The notes: generated by a model from the sequence alone, not told the origin. A stretch of 46,748 nucleotides of DNA from Prorocentrum cordatum (GCA_963575745.1 CAUYUJ010020672.1:25001-71748), one strand, 5' to 3'; positions 19,243-30,900 are shown, counted from the first letter of the stretch. A program made the numbers and translations.

Positions 19243-21494
19243 TCACCACGACGCCGCCATTCCGGTCGCGGTTTCATTCTTCCACCTGGACGCCGACGAC
19301 GATGCGCGACACTCCGAGGAGAGCTCTTGGACCGCTGGGTCGCGCTCCTCGGTGCCGAGGAGGCCCCCGAAGCGGGCGACCCCGAGCCTGCCGAGGCGCG
19401 TTGCCTGCACGTCAAGAGCCGCATGGCGACACGACTGCGCAACGACGATGGAAACGCGATCGTCCATCATGGGGGCCGCCCCAATGAGGAGCTCGAAGAT
19501 CCTCCTGTTCCTGACAGCGGCTGCACCCTGGAAGGCCCGGAAGGTCGGCCTGGCTGTCACGTTGCTGGACAAGACCTCCTCCACGTTTTTACCGAACTCG
19601 GCCCAAGGCCTCCACCTCGACGCGGGGGCACCGGGCTGCCGCCAGAGCAGGGCAAAGCGATCGGGCGCGTCATCGACGGACCCATGGGTCGACGTGTGCA
19701 CGCGGATCTCGCTCCCGCCGACCAAGTCACCTCCAACGATGACCTCCGTTATCCACAAGCCGCAGGGCGACGCGCGCGCTGGCTTCATGGTGGCCCGGGC
19801 CTCAAGCCGAGGCGGGAGGCTCTCGTCGAACGGCGTGCGCAGGAGGACGTGCTCGCCTGGCTGATTGACGTCAAACGAAGCCCCGATCAAATTCGTGACG
19901 TGGGGATCTCCCACGGCCGTGCTTGGCAGAAGGGGTGGGGCCCCAGTCGGGCGCGGCGTCGGCGCAGAAGTCGTGGCGGCTGTGGGCGAAGCGGTAGCGG
20001 GTGTTGGAAGAGGGCTTGGGACGGGCGTCGGCGCAGAAGTCGGGGCGGCTGTGGGCGAAGCGGTAGCGGATGCTGGAGGCGGGCTTGGGACGGCGGCGAA
20101 ACGGTAGATCCCCGGGGGATTTACGTTCGAATGCATGCCGTAAAGGTAACCCCCCGAGACGAATCCACCATAAAAACCTCCTCGCGTTGCTGCAGCAACG
20201 TGATCGACAGTCGAGAAATCCGATAAATGAATCCGGTTCACCCACGGCGTGCCGTGCCCAAATACGTAGCCGTAGACCCCGTCTGTGTAGCCAATGGTGA
20301 GAGTCACCTTGTTGTCACCCCCCGCCTGTTTCACGGGCGGGTTATCGTCGTTCACGTTCAAAACTGACGTGGTCTGGAAGTCATTCAGATCAACTTTGAC
20401 TACCCACTGGCCCTGCCTATAATCTTCGCTGTAAGCGGGCGGGTGTGTATTACCGAAGGCATGCGTTACGTATGCGTAGCCGCCAGTCGCGAAGCCTCCC
20501 GACCAGCCTCGCAAGAACTGGTACTCTTGGCCCTCCGCGTGGGCGTACTGCGATGTAATATCTAACGTCTGGACGCCAGATGCACTCCAATCGGTCTTGT
20601 CTACCCTGGCGAGCAAATGGCAATTCCGAATGACGCCCCATCCGTCTGATGAAAAACCGGTGTAATCTTGCCCACTTGCGCCCCCACTCTGGCATGGGAT
20701 GTAAAGGTGCGTATCCGTCTGGAAGATATCTATCCCCATGCTCTGGAATCCAGCATCTACCGCCGATATGTCAACATACTCGACCGATGCAACGTCGCCC
20801 CAGCCAGACGCAGGAAACTTGATAGCGTGCGTGTGCATATTGTAGGGGAAATCTGGCCATCCGAACTTTGTGACGACATATAAATTGTTACCGTCTGTGA
20901 GGCCTGCATTCAGGCGGCAGACGTGGTGACCTTGGTTGGCGATGGGGGCAAGGTCGAAACTTCTGGATTCGTCAAATCTGGTAATTCATACCGCCAGATT
21001 TTCGAGTTGGCACATGACCCCCACGTTTCATCCTTCTCTCCGAAATACACATACCCACCAAGCGCAAATCCTCCAGACACATCGACATTTAAGTCAACAC
21101 TCGTAGTGGATGTCGTAGCAAAATCGCTCACCGAAAGCTGGAATTTAATCATCTGAGCTGCGCGCGAGACCTTCATGTAGCCAAACTGTCCAGACGGATC
21201 GGCGAAATGACTCATGCGTAATTCGGGACCGGGCAGGCTTAACGTTACCGGGCCCTCAACCGAAAATGCCACAGGCGAGCGCTCAGCCTTGTGGGAACTG
21301 CTGTTGAAGACATGGACACTGCTCAACTGCATCATCACCGTGTCGTAAACGGTGCTCGCAACCTGCATGTCCGACGGATCCCGTTTTTTCTCCAGCTTGA
21401 CATGTCCCACTTGCACGACGTCATGGGCCATCAAGCTCGTAGCCTGTGTCGCAATCAGGAGTCTGGTCCATGGCGCTGCCAAAACCGTTGCCAT
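19243..21494 (-). pseudogene. Propeller-like/GDPH protein, copy 2, frameshifted
   Basis: Same architecture and start (ATG at 21494-21492) as the gene in unit 1. Near 20955-20959 copy 2 has GGTCGAAACTT where copy 1 has GGTCAAAAACTT, one base fewer. The first frame diverges after LPDLTNPEV and stops at 20910, and the rest of the protein continues in another frame from about 20950 to 19243. A 3-base insertion near 20191-20196 adds one Ala in frame. I count about 20 amino-acid changes against about 7 silent ones in the aligned parts, a ratio near that expected without selection. It could be a true pseudogene, or an assembly or read error in an A-run; the substitution pattern favours relaxed constraint on at least one copy. 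Confidence 0.7.
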
Positions 21495-21556
21495 CGCGGC
21501 AGACTGAGCGCCCGTAGGTGTGGAAGTGCGAATTGGTGGTTGGCGGATGTACAGTG

Positions 21557-21577
21557 CTTGAGCCAAAACGGCTACGG
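21557..21577 (-). other. Relict dinoflagellate spliced leader, unit 2
   Basis: Identical to the relict at 14033-14053, including the single A-to-G difference from the canonical leader. The shared change means that leader capture came before the tandem duplication. Confidence 0.85.
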
Positions 21578-23639
21578 ATTCGCTTCCGCTGGGCTCTTGA
21601 GGCGTCAAGATGGCCCCAAGATGGCCCAACATAGCCCCAAGAGAGGCCCGAGAGGGCCCCACGACGGCCCCAAGAGCGCCTCAAGAGCGGTCCAAGGGGG
21701 CCCCGAGACGGCATGTTTGAGCCTCCGAGGAGGCGATCCGAATTCGACCCCCCCCCTCATTCTGAACAACGGGGGCCAAGACGGCCCCAAGAGGCCTCCC
21801 AGATCCCCCCAAACAGCCCCGAGAGGGCTCCAAAGACCCTGCAATGACCCTGCAAAGACCCAGCAATGACCCTGCAAACACCCTGCAATATCCAAACTCC
21901 TTCCTCCCCTGCTTGGAAGGTTTACCTCCCCCCCCCTCCCTGGGCGTGGCTCATAGCAGCGTCTAAGATGGTCCAAGACGGCTCCAAGAGGGCCCTAGAA
22001 AGCCAAACATGGCCTCCTTCTCCTCCTCTTTTTTTGTTTTTCCTCCTCCTCCTCCTCCTCCTCCTCCTCCTGCTTCTCCTCCTACACCCAAGATGGTCCC
22101 AGCACCAGCACCACCACCAGCAGGAGCACCACGAGCAGCAGCACCAGCAGCAGCAGCACCAGCAACAGCAGCAACAACATCAACAACAGCAGCACCAGCA
22201 ACAACATCAGCAGCAGCACCGGCAGCAGCACCAGCACCTGAGAAATTTCGAAATGCACGCGAGCTAAAGATACAAATCAGTGCAAGGGCTCAGATCAAGG
22301 ATGCCCATTGAGATGCGGCTCTAACCTGCGCGTCATTGGCGTCGGATCGTAGATGCAGCAACCTGCGCCAGATACGCTCACCACAGGGAACACCATGGCG
22401 CATCTTGCACTGATTTCTGTCCTCTATTAAGCTTCACTGCGCGGAGCTAATGAACCTTCCGAAAAGGCTGTGCGACCGCGTGGTTCCAGGCGTCCCTGAT
22501 TAACCGGCTCACCTGGTAATCGTTTCTAGATTGGCTGGTGGGGATGCTTTTTTGGTCGCGGCCGCGAGACACGCATCAGGCGGCGAAGGCAACGTCCGGG
22601 CCACGGGCGAGGCTAATTGGCTAAAACATGAGCGTCGGCCGGCCCCCTCACTGGTGGGGATACGCGAAGCGTCAAGAATCTGTTCTCCTTTTGCAGACGC
22701 TTTCAACTTTTGGAGCTGAGAGCCCTCGAGCAAACAGGAGGGCAACGCAACAAACCATACACTTGCTGCAGACAAGACCGCGCCTCCAAACGTGACAAAT
22801 TAAATGCACATGCCAAACTAACTGCCTGCGCACACTTCTGGATCTTATTCGCGAACCAAGTAGTTTTCCGGTTTGTGGCAGGCACATTTGGATTGTCGTT
22901 GCTGGAGGCGTGCTCTTGTGGTAGAGCATGATGGGGGTTTTAAACACAGCCGAAAACGCAATATTTTCTCTACGCAATGTTTGTTTCCGCAATGTGTTCG
23001 ACGCAATGTTTTCAACGCTGTCTGTGTTACGCTGTTTTCTACGCTGTGCCTTTTTAGCCGGGTTCGTTCGACGATGCCATGCGGCACCTTGTGGATGGAC
23101 AAGGACAGAAGGCCACGTCTCTCCCTACCACGCCTTACCACACAGTACTACATAACACATCAGTAAAGCAACACATAGTAACACAGCAGAGCGCAGAACA
23201 CACAATGTAGAAATCACTGCGTAGAACACTCTGCGTAGAACACGCAGCGTTCGGGAGTGTTCGAACAAGCGCCCCTAACGTATTGCTGTTTGGCAGAAAT
23301 CTTACCCTGTCACGCTCCACAATGCAACACTCCATACCACAGCCGTCAAATAGTACAGCGTAAAATAACACAGCGTAGAAAACACTGCGTAGAAAACACT
23401 GCGTAGAAAACACGGCGCAGAAGACGCTTTGTTTGGGAAGGGTGTCGAGCAAGCGCATTTCAATTATCGCTTTTTGTTGCACAATATTTCCCGACTACGC
23501 TCTACAAAATTCCACACCGCAGCCGTAAAACAGTGCAGCATAAAACAACAAAGTGTAGAAACCACTGCGCAGAAAACACTTGCCCGACAACTGTCAACTC
23601 GAAACATAGGGCGACTGCAAATGGAATACCCAATTGTGC

Positions 23640-23900
23640 GGAGGAATCTGGGATGCGCGTACAAACTCTACGTAGCAAGCACTACGTAGCAATCACCACG
23701 TAGTAAACACGACGTACTAAGCACAGCATAATAAACACTACGTAGCAAACAATACGTAGAATCCACTATGTAGTAAGCACAACTGAGACCATACGACGTA
23801 GTAATCACTCGGTGGAAAACACTACGTAGGAAACACTTCGTAGACATCCCTACGTAGAACACACTACGTAGAAAACAATACGTCGAAACCACTGCGTAGT
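23640..23900. repeat. TACGTAG array closing unit 2
   Basis: Irregular 15-18 base repeats of the form AACACTACGTAGCAA and GTAGTAAACACTACG. They match the end of unit 1 up to about 23765 and then differ. The array stops at about 23898, where CAATCACCGGTAAATTTATT begins. Confidence 0.8.
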
Positions 23901-23929
23901 TTGATTTCAATCACCGGTAAATTTATTTC

Positions 23930-24900
23930 ACCGTGAAGAGAACCCGTGGAGCTGGCGGGGATGCGCAGCGCGTCAATGCGGCGGGCCTCAAGCGTGCCAG
24001 CGGTGCTGGGAAACCCGGTAGGCCAGTTGGAAGCCGGGGAAGCGACCCCGTGAATTCCGACTGTCCCATGCCAACCCGCCTCCGTCCACGTAGCCCCAGC
24101 GACACGGTGCCTTGGGTCACGGCGACGCCCCTCGTCTTGATGACGGCCCCTCGGGTGCTCCAAGACGACATCAGACGGCCTCAAGATGGATCAAGACGGC
24201 TCGGCATGGCACCAAGAGGGCTCCCGGACGGGCCCAGGATGCACTAAAGACGGACAGGACAACCCAAAGCAGACCCAAGTGAACCCAAGACGTCAAAGCG
24301 CCCCCCGAGGGCCATTCCCAAGAGGCTTGCATCGTTAATGCTCACTATGTTGCTGTATGAATTTAGCATATTCGCCTTTTCGGTTTTGAAGGCCCAGGGC
24401 GCCCCCAACATCGCCCCAAGACAGTACAAATTTGCACAAAAAACGCCCAGGGCCTCAATACGGCTCAAACGGGCCAATAGACTCGCCCAGGACTCTCCAG
24501 GCAGCCCAAGACAGCTGCCCAGAGCCCAAGAGAGGCTCGAGAGAGCCCAAAGAGGGCCCGAATACGCTCCCAGGCGGCCCCAACACACGGTGAGACGAGC
24601 CCCTGATCCCCAAGGAATGCCAAGGTGTCCCCAGGAGGCCTCAGCAGAGGCGGCCTTGGGGCGCCCACGGGGGGCCCGAAAGGCCTCAACACGGCCCCAA
24701 GAGAGCTCCGAATCGGCCCCACGACAGTCCAAAAGCTCGACCGCACGCGCAAGTCCAGGCCATACCTCCGCGCCCAGGGGAGACGAGCTCACCGGAGACG
24801 CGTCGGGATCACCAACTCTCCTCCTCACTCCTGACTCCTCGGGAGCGTCCAAGAGGGGGCGTCCAAGAGGGGGGGGGCGCAAATCATGGCTGGCGGCATG
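23930..24900. repeat. CAAGACGG / CCCAAGAG array
   Basis: From about 24140 the sequence is dominated by degenerate CCAAGACGGCYC and GCCCAAGAGRGCYC units, with a spacer around 24320-24395 (CATTCGCCTTTTCGGTTTTG type). Long frames on both strands are translations of the array. No gene seen. Confidence 0.6.
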
Positions 24901-25785
24901 TGCGCGGCCCAGGGGAGGGCAGTGAAATAAGAAGAGGCGCCATGACATCTGTGGAGACATCATGGCCCCTGCCATGTCATCCCCCTAATCATCACTCCCC
25001 TCTTGGCCGCCCCCGAACTCCTCACTTCTCCTGATCACCCGCCCCCTTCTCCCATCCTCCTGCTCACTGTTTGCGGGATTTACCTGCCTGTTTCCTCCCC
25101 GTGGTCCCGCCGTGACTGCCGCTCGGCGGGCTCAATGTCGGCACGCGTGTGGCATCTTCATAACCTGTGTCCTTGCAAGGGAAGCGTGGAAGACTCGGCC
25201 CGCATCCTGGTGATCGACTCCATGCTGAGCTTCTGGAGCTGTGAAACGACAATCGCGCTGGACTTGTTCATGCTCGCCTGCCACCGAATCGGGGGAACAC
25301 TTGTGAGATGTGTGAAACTATCCTGCACTCTCTCCCTCATCTAAGATCAGGAAGAATCGAATCGGGAAACCTGATCAAATCATAAAGCGCATCGGATCGG
25401 ACTGCAGAGGCATGGCGTCGAAATCGAATCACATTGGCTGATCCAAGATTTACAACTAGAGACCTCCTAGATGGGGACCGAGTAGATGGGGTCGCAGGAT
25501 CCTTCGTCGATGCATCGGCGATGCATCGTCGACGTCAAGCTGCCTCGGCAACGCAACGTCGACGTAAAGCAACTCCGGCTCCACATCGAGCCGCAACGGC
25601 GATGCATCGGCACCATCGTCCGACCTCTACTCAGACCCCATTTAGGAGGCCGGGATCGGCTGCGTCAAGATTTACAACTGCATCTCGCAGAACCCGGGCC
25701 GCGGCAGACCGATGGAACATCGGAGCCGAAGTCGGGTCGAATCAGCCAAAATCGAAGTCGGATCGGGCCGAACTTCACCCGGTCG
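24900..25785. other. No gene recognised
   Basis: Unique-looking sequence. One plus frame at 25003-25344 has mixed composition but no domain, signal or homologue I recognise, so I do not call it. Around 25505-25620 there is a local run of ATGCATCGTCGACG-like short repeats. Confidence 0.35.
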
Positions 25786-25789
25786 TCCC

Positions 25790-25972
25790 TCCCTCCCTCC
25801 CTCCGTCCCCCCCCTCCCCCCTCCCTCCCCCCCCCTCCCTGCCCCCCCCCTCCCCTCCCTCCCTCCCTCCGTCCGCCCCCCCTCCCCCTCCACAATTACT
25901 CAATATGAACACTACTCTCCCTCTTCCCCTGATGATGTCTTGGGAATATTCCCTCCCCCCCCCCCCCCGCGT
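25790..25972. repeat. (CCCT)n / poly-C stretch
   Basis: CCCTCC repeats from about 25788 to 25890 with long C runs, and a pure C run at about 25954-25967. Low complexity. Confidence 0.8.
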
Positions 25973-25994
25973 ATTGTTTTTTAATACACGGGTT

Positions 25995-26745
25995 TCCCCG
26001 GAGTTGGGTTTTCGCCTGCATTTGTTCTCAAAATGCTGCTCTCAATGAGGCACCGGCCTCATTTTCGGGCCCCGCTCGTTCCGAATCGTGCTCCCGCTGC
26101 AGCGCTGGCGTCATTTCCGCCGGCGCCCGGGCTGCACGCCCGAGCTCGCGCCCGGGCCGGCGCCCGGGCCGGGTCCGGAGCCGGTTCCGGCCGGCGCCGG
26201 AAAATCGAATTCCTAGGCGGCGCCGAAAAAAGGCCATTTCAATACAATTTTTTCTTCTGGAAATGCTGAATTTCTGCTTCCGGCGCCCGGGAGGCCTCCC
26301 GGGCCGATTCCGACGCCCAGGCCGGCGCCCGAGCCAGCGCCCGGGCTGGACGCCCGAGCCGACGCCCGGGCCGGCGCCCGGGCCGGGTCCGGAGCCGGTT
26401 CCGGCCGGCGCCGGAATATCGAGTTCCGAGGAGGCGCCGAAAAAATGCCATTTCAATACAATCTTTTCTTTTGAATATGCTGAATTTCTGCCTTCCCCAG
26501 AGTTGGGCTTTCGCTTGCATTTTTTCCCGAAATGCTGTTCTCGCTGAGGCGCCGGCCTTATTTTCGGGCCCCGCTCGTTCCGAATCGTGCTCTCGCTGCA
26601 GCGCTGGCCTCATTTCCGTGCTTCCGCTCGTTCCGAATCGTGCTCCCGCTGCAGCGATGGCCTCATTTCCGCGTTTCCGCTCGTTTCGACGTGTGTTTCC
26701 GCTGCAGCGCTGGCGTCATTTCCCGTGCCATACATATGCCACGGC
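25995..26745. repeat. Two alternating direct-repeat blocks
   Basis: Block 1 (about 25999-26120 and 26500-26625) includes GAGTTGGGYTTTCGC, GGCCCCGCTCGTTCCGAATC and GCTGCAGCGCTGG; shorter pieces recur to 26730. Block 2 (about 26157-26275 and 26377-26490) includes GGCCGGGTCCGGAGCCGGTT, GCGGCGCCGAAAAAA and CCATTTCAATACAAT. Between the block-2 copies is a palindrome-rich run of GGCGCCCGGGCCGG-like words. Block 1 may be distantly related to the CTCTCGC repeat at the start of the window. Confidence 0.65.
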
Positions 26746-26859
26746 ATGCAATGCAATGCTAGGTTGATACTACGCTTCGCGGTGCTCTTCTACGCCATGC
26801 CATGCCGTGCTCTACAATGCATCGCGTACCCCTTCGGGATCATCGCCCTGCTTGACATC

Positions 26860-27100
26860 CGATTGTGCGAGTAGAGAGGGGATCTGCGCCATGGAAAGGG
26901 ATGGGAGGGAGGGGTAGGATGTCAGATATGACGCGAGCGCACCTAGTTTGTCCCTCCCCCCTCCCTCCCCCTCCCTCCCCCTCCCTCCCCCTCCGTCCGT
27001 CCCCTCCACCCCGCTGTAGCGTCGCCTCCTGGGAGAGGAGGACGCGGAGGAGGAAGAAGATGAGGGAGGAAGGAGGAGGGGAGATGAGGAGAGGATGTGG
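26860..27100. repeat. (CCCTCC)n and purine-rich stretch
   Basis: CTCCCCCTCCCTCCC repeats at about 26950-27005, then a GAGGAGGAAGAAGATGAGGG-type purine run to 27080. It lies just beyond the 3' part of the LINE. Confidence 0.6.
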
Positions 27101-27379
27101 GGCAGGAGGGAGACTCCGAGGCACGGAACGCGTGCGGGCTGTTTGCCCGATACAATGCCAGAGCAGAGCAGAGAGAAAGAGCAAACTCACGAACATGATT
27201 TGTCGGAAGTCTGCGCGGACTTCCTGGATCTGCGATTGACTCAGGGGTACTGGCGCTGCTACTGCTACCCTTCTCTCGTTCTCGCCTTTTCGGGCCTCAC
27301 AGACGACCGAGCACACTGGCGGCAAGCACACAAACTTTACGAGAAATGGCGAGGGCTCGATCGAGCCACTCCGACTGCT

Positions 27380-27840
27380 CAGGGCTCGGCTCCTCATGGG
27401 CCAACGCTCCAAGCTTAGCATAGTGATCGGTGAGGTCGTTACCCGCCTTGGAAAAGTTAAATGGTCGTCGCCAGCAACATCATCGGAGGACATGTGACCC
27501 TTGACCTTACGAATCGGACCCATCTGCGAGTCCGCAAACCAGAAGAACATGCCAGCGCGCACGCGATTAAATGCGAGGTGCTCAGATCGGGGCAAGGACC
27601 AGAGCTGCACAACATTCTGGCAATTACTGTAGCCGACCGAGGGTTCTAGGGCATTCTGGCAGGCTGGAGCACATGCAGCAAACTCGCCCGCCTGCGCTGT
27701 CTGAGGGATGGGGGGAGCGAGGGGAGCATACACATGACCCAACTCCTGCCCAGAAGCGGATACAGAGACATATGACCACCCAGTGCGCGACAACTCGCGT
27801 ATGACGGACCGAATGCACTAACCATCCATGAACATGTTAC
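27380..27840 (-). pseudogene. LINE RNase H domain remnant
   Basis: The sequence GNMFMDG (first acidic strand) is followed by TAG (27818-27820), which sits where related elements have Ser before Cys. RTGWSYVSVSASG and PQTAQAGEFAAC follow, with the acidic residue in GE. Then YSNCQNVV stands where the family usually has YTDCKSVV, so the catalytic Asp is read as Asn. After a frame change, GNDLTDHYAKLGALAHEE gives the last acidic position. RNase H would remove RNA from the RNA-DNA hybrid during target-primed reverse transcription. Stop, frameshift and the Asp-to-Asn change show it is dead. Confidence 0.7.
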
Positions 27841-27899
27841 CTGTAACATGATAATCATCACGCGCTGGGTCACAAGCATGATGAAAGGTGGGCTCAGCC

Positions 27900-28480
27900 T
27901 GAGTAGGGGGCAGGGAAGAAATCTCCCGGGTGAGACATGAGACCGTGCGTGTACAACGCTCTGTCGTGCGCGCTGAGGTCAGTCCAAGACGAGGGAGCGG
28001 GCTGAAAATCACAGCCAAGCAGCTCTTGGCGAAGCTCACGACACTGCGAATGCTGACGCATGCAAAGCCGATGGAACATGGTATCCTGTTCCAGGCCGCA
28101 CAAAGGGCAGAGCACGTCGGGGAGGATATACCCGTGCTCCACCGCTCGACACTAGGTCCAAGGGGCCTGACAAACAAGCCCACGGATACAGCCCTTTTCC
28201 CACGGAGTAAACTTGCTGGACGCCATAGCCGCCAAGGGCACGTCCAAACACGCTCTCCTGCCGAGACCAAGGCAGTCCCTGGAAGCTCGTTCGTGACAGC
28301 GCATTACAGCATGGCGGAGGAGTCGTTTCAGGAGGGCTGGCGAGACCAAGCATAACTGAACCTCAACCCCCATGTCGTCCACCAGGTCCGTAAACGACGG
28401 CATATGCCACCCAAGACGCTCCACCGACAACCTCATGGCCCCTACGGGGCCACCCATCTTCCTCCGGGTGGGGGTGGGCC
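27900..28480 (-). pseudogene. LINE region between RT and RNase H, with CPLC...HRL motif
   Basis: LGWHMPSFTDLVDDMGVEV and SPALLKRLLRHAVMR match the region that follows the RT in dinoflagellate LINEs. The frame ends in an in-frame TAG at 28152-28154 (PWT-stop-CRAVEHGY). Downstream VLCPLCGLEQDTMFHRLCMR is a zinc-binding-like CxxC...H segment. The frame then shifts near 27915 to reach RNase H. Confidence 0.65.
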
Positions 28481-29619
28481 GAGAAAGCGGACCCCCAGGA
28501 CATCCGCAACCCGGCCAGGCTGAGGCCAAACCCGAAGGCGCCAATGAGGCTGGCCCAGACTTCTTTGGACCAACGCACTATCGGGGCCACGGCGCAATAC
28601 CGCGCGGGGTCGGCGGCAAACAGCAAAGCTGCGGTGAGCGATCGCCCTCCACCCGTGGGGCTCAAGCACCGACCGAGCGACCTGCGCAGGCCGGCCAGCT
28701 CGTGATCCGAGGTGTCGTGCACCTCGCAGCCGCAGGTCCGACAGGCCAGGGGGCGGCCGGTGAAAATGCGCTTGGCGCGTCGCCCCGAGGATGAGCGATG
28801 CGCGCCAAGTCTATGAACTTTCCTTTTGGAAACCTGTTTTCGAACCTCAACCTTTCCTCCTCTCCTCGCCGTCCTCCCTGGTTCCCCCGCGGCATCATCA
28901 ATGCCGAGGCTGGCGGCAGCGGCGCGCGGAAGGCCGCCGACAGCGCCGAGGCCACGGCGGATCTCCTTAGCAACGAAAGGCTCAGAGGCGACGACAGCCG
29001 CCTTGCTAACAGAGATTGCACATCCCATATCGGACTCGAGGACAATCTGAAGCTTGACCGCCCCCTCGAGAAGATCCTGAGCGACCGCTCTGGGGCGGCC
29101 CGTGCAAGAAAAGGCATAGTCGTCTATATAAACTCGCAGGGGGGCCGATCTGGGCAAACTGATGCCGTCTAAGGCAGCTAGCGTGAACACGCGAATCAGC
29201 GTGGTCGCGAAACCACAGCCGGCTATGAGACCTCTCCAAACAAACCGCGGGCCGTCGACGCGGCCGTTCATAGCCATATATGCAGGCGCGGCGCGCCGCG
29301 TAGCAGACGCGAGCGATCTGCGTGGGAAAGTTGTGCTGGCGGCAGCGGGCGAGGAGAAGGTCGAGGTCGACGGATTCGTAGAACTTGAGACGTTCCCAGA
29401 GCACCGACTACGAGCAATCCTGGGGCGCGACCGCGACCTCGCTCCTGACCCCTTGCCTCCGGACCGCATCGACGCGAAAAGCAAAAGCACCAGCGAAAAC
29501 ACAGAAAAAAAAACGCTAACTTTCGGCCTCCCACTGGCGGTCGCGCGCGCGACGGGCACGGGCCCAACGCCAATGCATCGCGACGAACAGGCCGATCGGG
29601 CGGCGCCCTCCGTCGGGCC
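28480..29619 (-). pseudogene. LINE reverse transcriptase, main part
   Basis: Begins directly after the inserted element with RPDGGRRPIGLF, a hallmark of this RT family. The segment LWERLKFYESVDLDLLLARC holds the first catalytic region; family members as I recall them have Asp where this reads Glu. An in-frame TAG precedes it at 29408-29410. After a frame change, VWRGLIAGCGFATTL and VYIDDYAF (catalytic Asp pair at about 29119-29124) follow. The frame stays open through ASLGIDDAAG, SDHELAGLRR and GGRSLTAALL to about 28480. It would have copied element RNA into DNA. Confidence 0.8.
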
Positions 29620-29621
29620 TA

Positions 29622-30898
29622 CAACCCCCTGGATTAAAAAGTGGAGACCGCAGGGGCCGAGGTAGACGTGGTTTGCCTCCCGTTAGGCAGCGGGGCCCCG
29701 GGGCAATGTTGGATTTGTTGCCAATTCCGGAGTTTCCGGTGCCTCCATCATCCCTTTTAATATTATAAAGGCCAAATGGGGCTCCGACCGGAAAGTGGGA
29801 TTCTGCCTAGGAATTCCTCAAAAAAAGTTGCCGGTCGCCTTCCAGGGCGACCGGAAATTCTGCCATGCCACCGGAAAGTGGCGATTCCGCGTGGGACTTC
29901 CTCAAAAAAATATTCCGGTCCCTTTTGAGGCCGCCAGACAGTGGCGATTTCGCGTGGGACTTCCTCGCGCATTACTTTTTGTCGCATCTCATGCCGCCAG
30001 AAAACGACGATTTCGCTTGAGACTTCCTGACATTCGAGTTTCTGGTCTCATGTACGCTCACACAGACGCCGCGGACCTATTCCTCTTCCCACTCTCTCCT
30101 CTTGTCATCACAGTATTGGATTGTTCCGTGTCGCATGCTCTCCGTGCAAGTCAGATTCCAGTTGCCACAGCCTCGCGCGCGCGGTCCTATCTGCGCCTGG
30201 GCGGATGTCCGCAGGGATGGCCGTTGCATCGTTCGGTTCACAGGTTTGTCTTGGAGTCATCTTGAGGCCATCTTGAGGTCGCGTCGGGTCGCAGGCCCCC
30301 CTGTGGGAGGTTCGATCCCAGGGTCATTTTGGGGCGACGCGGTTGACCCAGGATGTACGGTCCAGAATCGACGATCCAGGATCGATGATCGAGGATACAC
30401 GATCGATGACCCAGGACCGACTGTGGAAGAGCGAACCCATATCGATCGGAAACGAGGCTTTGGGTTCCACGGCCGATCAAAGTTCGACAACCACCTAGCG
30501 ATTGAGGGTCGGAGATCGAGGGTCGAGGATCCAGGGCCGTTCGGACATCGAGGAGCCAGGATCGAGCGGCCACGATCCGTCGAAGTTCGACGCTGGATGG
30601 CCGATCGAAGAGCGACGATCGAGAACCGATGTTCCAGGCTTGATCGAAACTCCAGGCTCCAGAATGCCTGGCCGATCGAACATCCATGATCGAGGTTCGA
30701 TCGAGGCTCGAGGATCGAGGATCGAGGGCCCCAGATACTTCGAGGGTCGAGGATAGAGGTCCGGTCGAACAGCGACCATCGACTTCCCAGGATCCAGTCC
30801 CGATCGAAAGTCGCGGCTCGAAAGCCGAACGACGGACGAATACCAGGATGCGGTTTTTCGGTGTAGCTCCGATCTCAACTTTTTAATCCAGGGGGTGG
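29622..30898. mobile_element. 1277-bp inverted-repeat element in the LINE RT, TA target duplication
   Basis: The left end is CAACCCCCTGGATTAAAAAG and the right end, reverse-complemented, CCACCCCCTGGATTAAAAAG, with similarity extending to GAGACCG/GAGATCG. TA stands at both borders (29620-29621 and 30899-30900). Deleting the element with one TA brings LIALA and RPDGGRRPIGLF of the RT into one frame. No transposase frame is visible. Inside are about three degenerate 70-80 base repeats with GGCGATTTCGCGTGGGACTT (29785-30030) and a CGATCGAGGATCGAGG-rich region (30350-30830). The TA duplication fits a Tc1/mariner-type source; superfamily is inference. Confidence 0.85.
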
Positions 30899-30900
30899 TA

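Larger units (their letters stand above)
16373..23765. repeat. Tandem unit 2 (about 7.4 kb)
   Basis: Second copy of 8827-16250 in direct orientation, starting CGTGGCCCGCTTGGGG. It repeats every sub-feature of unit 1 in order: CTC and GGA tracts (16516-16905), CAAGATGGC arrays (17083-17775, 18435-18810, 21609-22015), TACGCAGTG arrays (17910-18290, 22925-23765), hairpin, gene copy and relict leader. Only the gene copy, the leader and the closing array are listed again separately. Confidence 0.9.

Noticed and set aside
25003-25344. 113-residue plus-strand frame
   Set aside because: Mixed composition, but no recognisable domain, no leader relict and no support from repeats or context.
30300-30325. 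GGTTCGATCCC resembling a tRNA T-arm
   Set aside because: The stem does not pair in the tRNA register, and there is no acceptor, D-arm or anticodon arm upstream. It is inside a transposable element.
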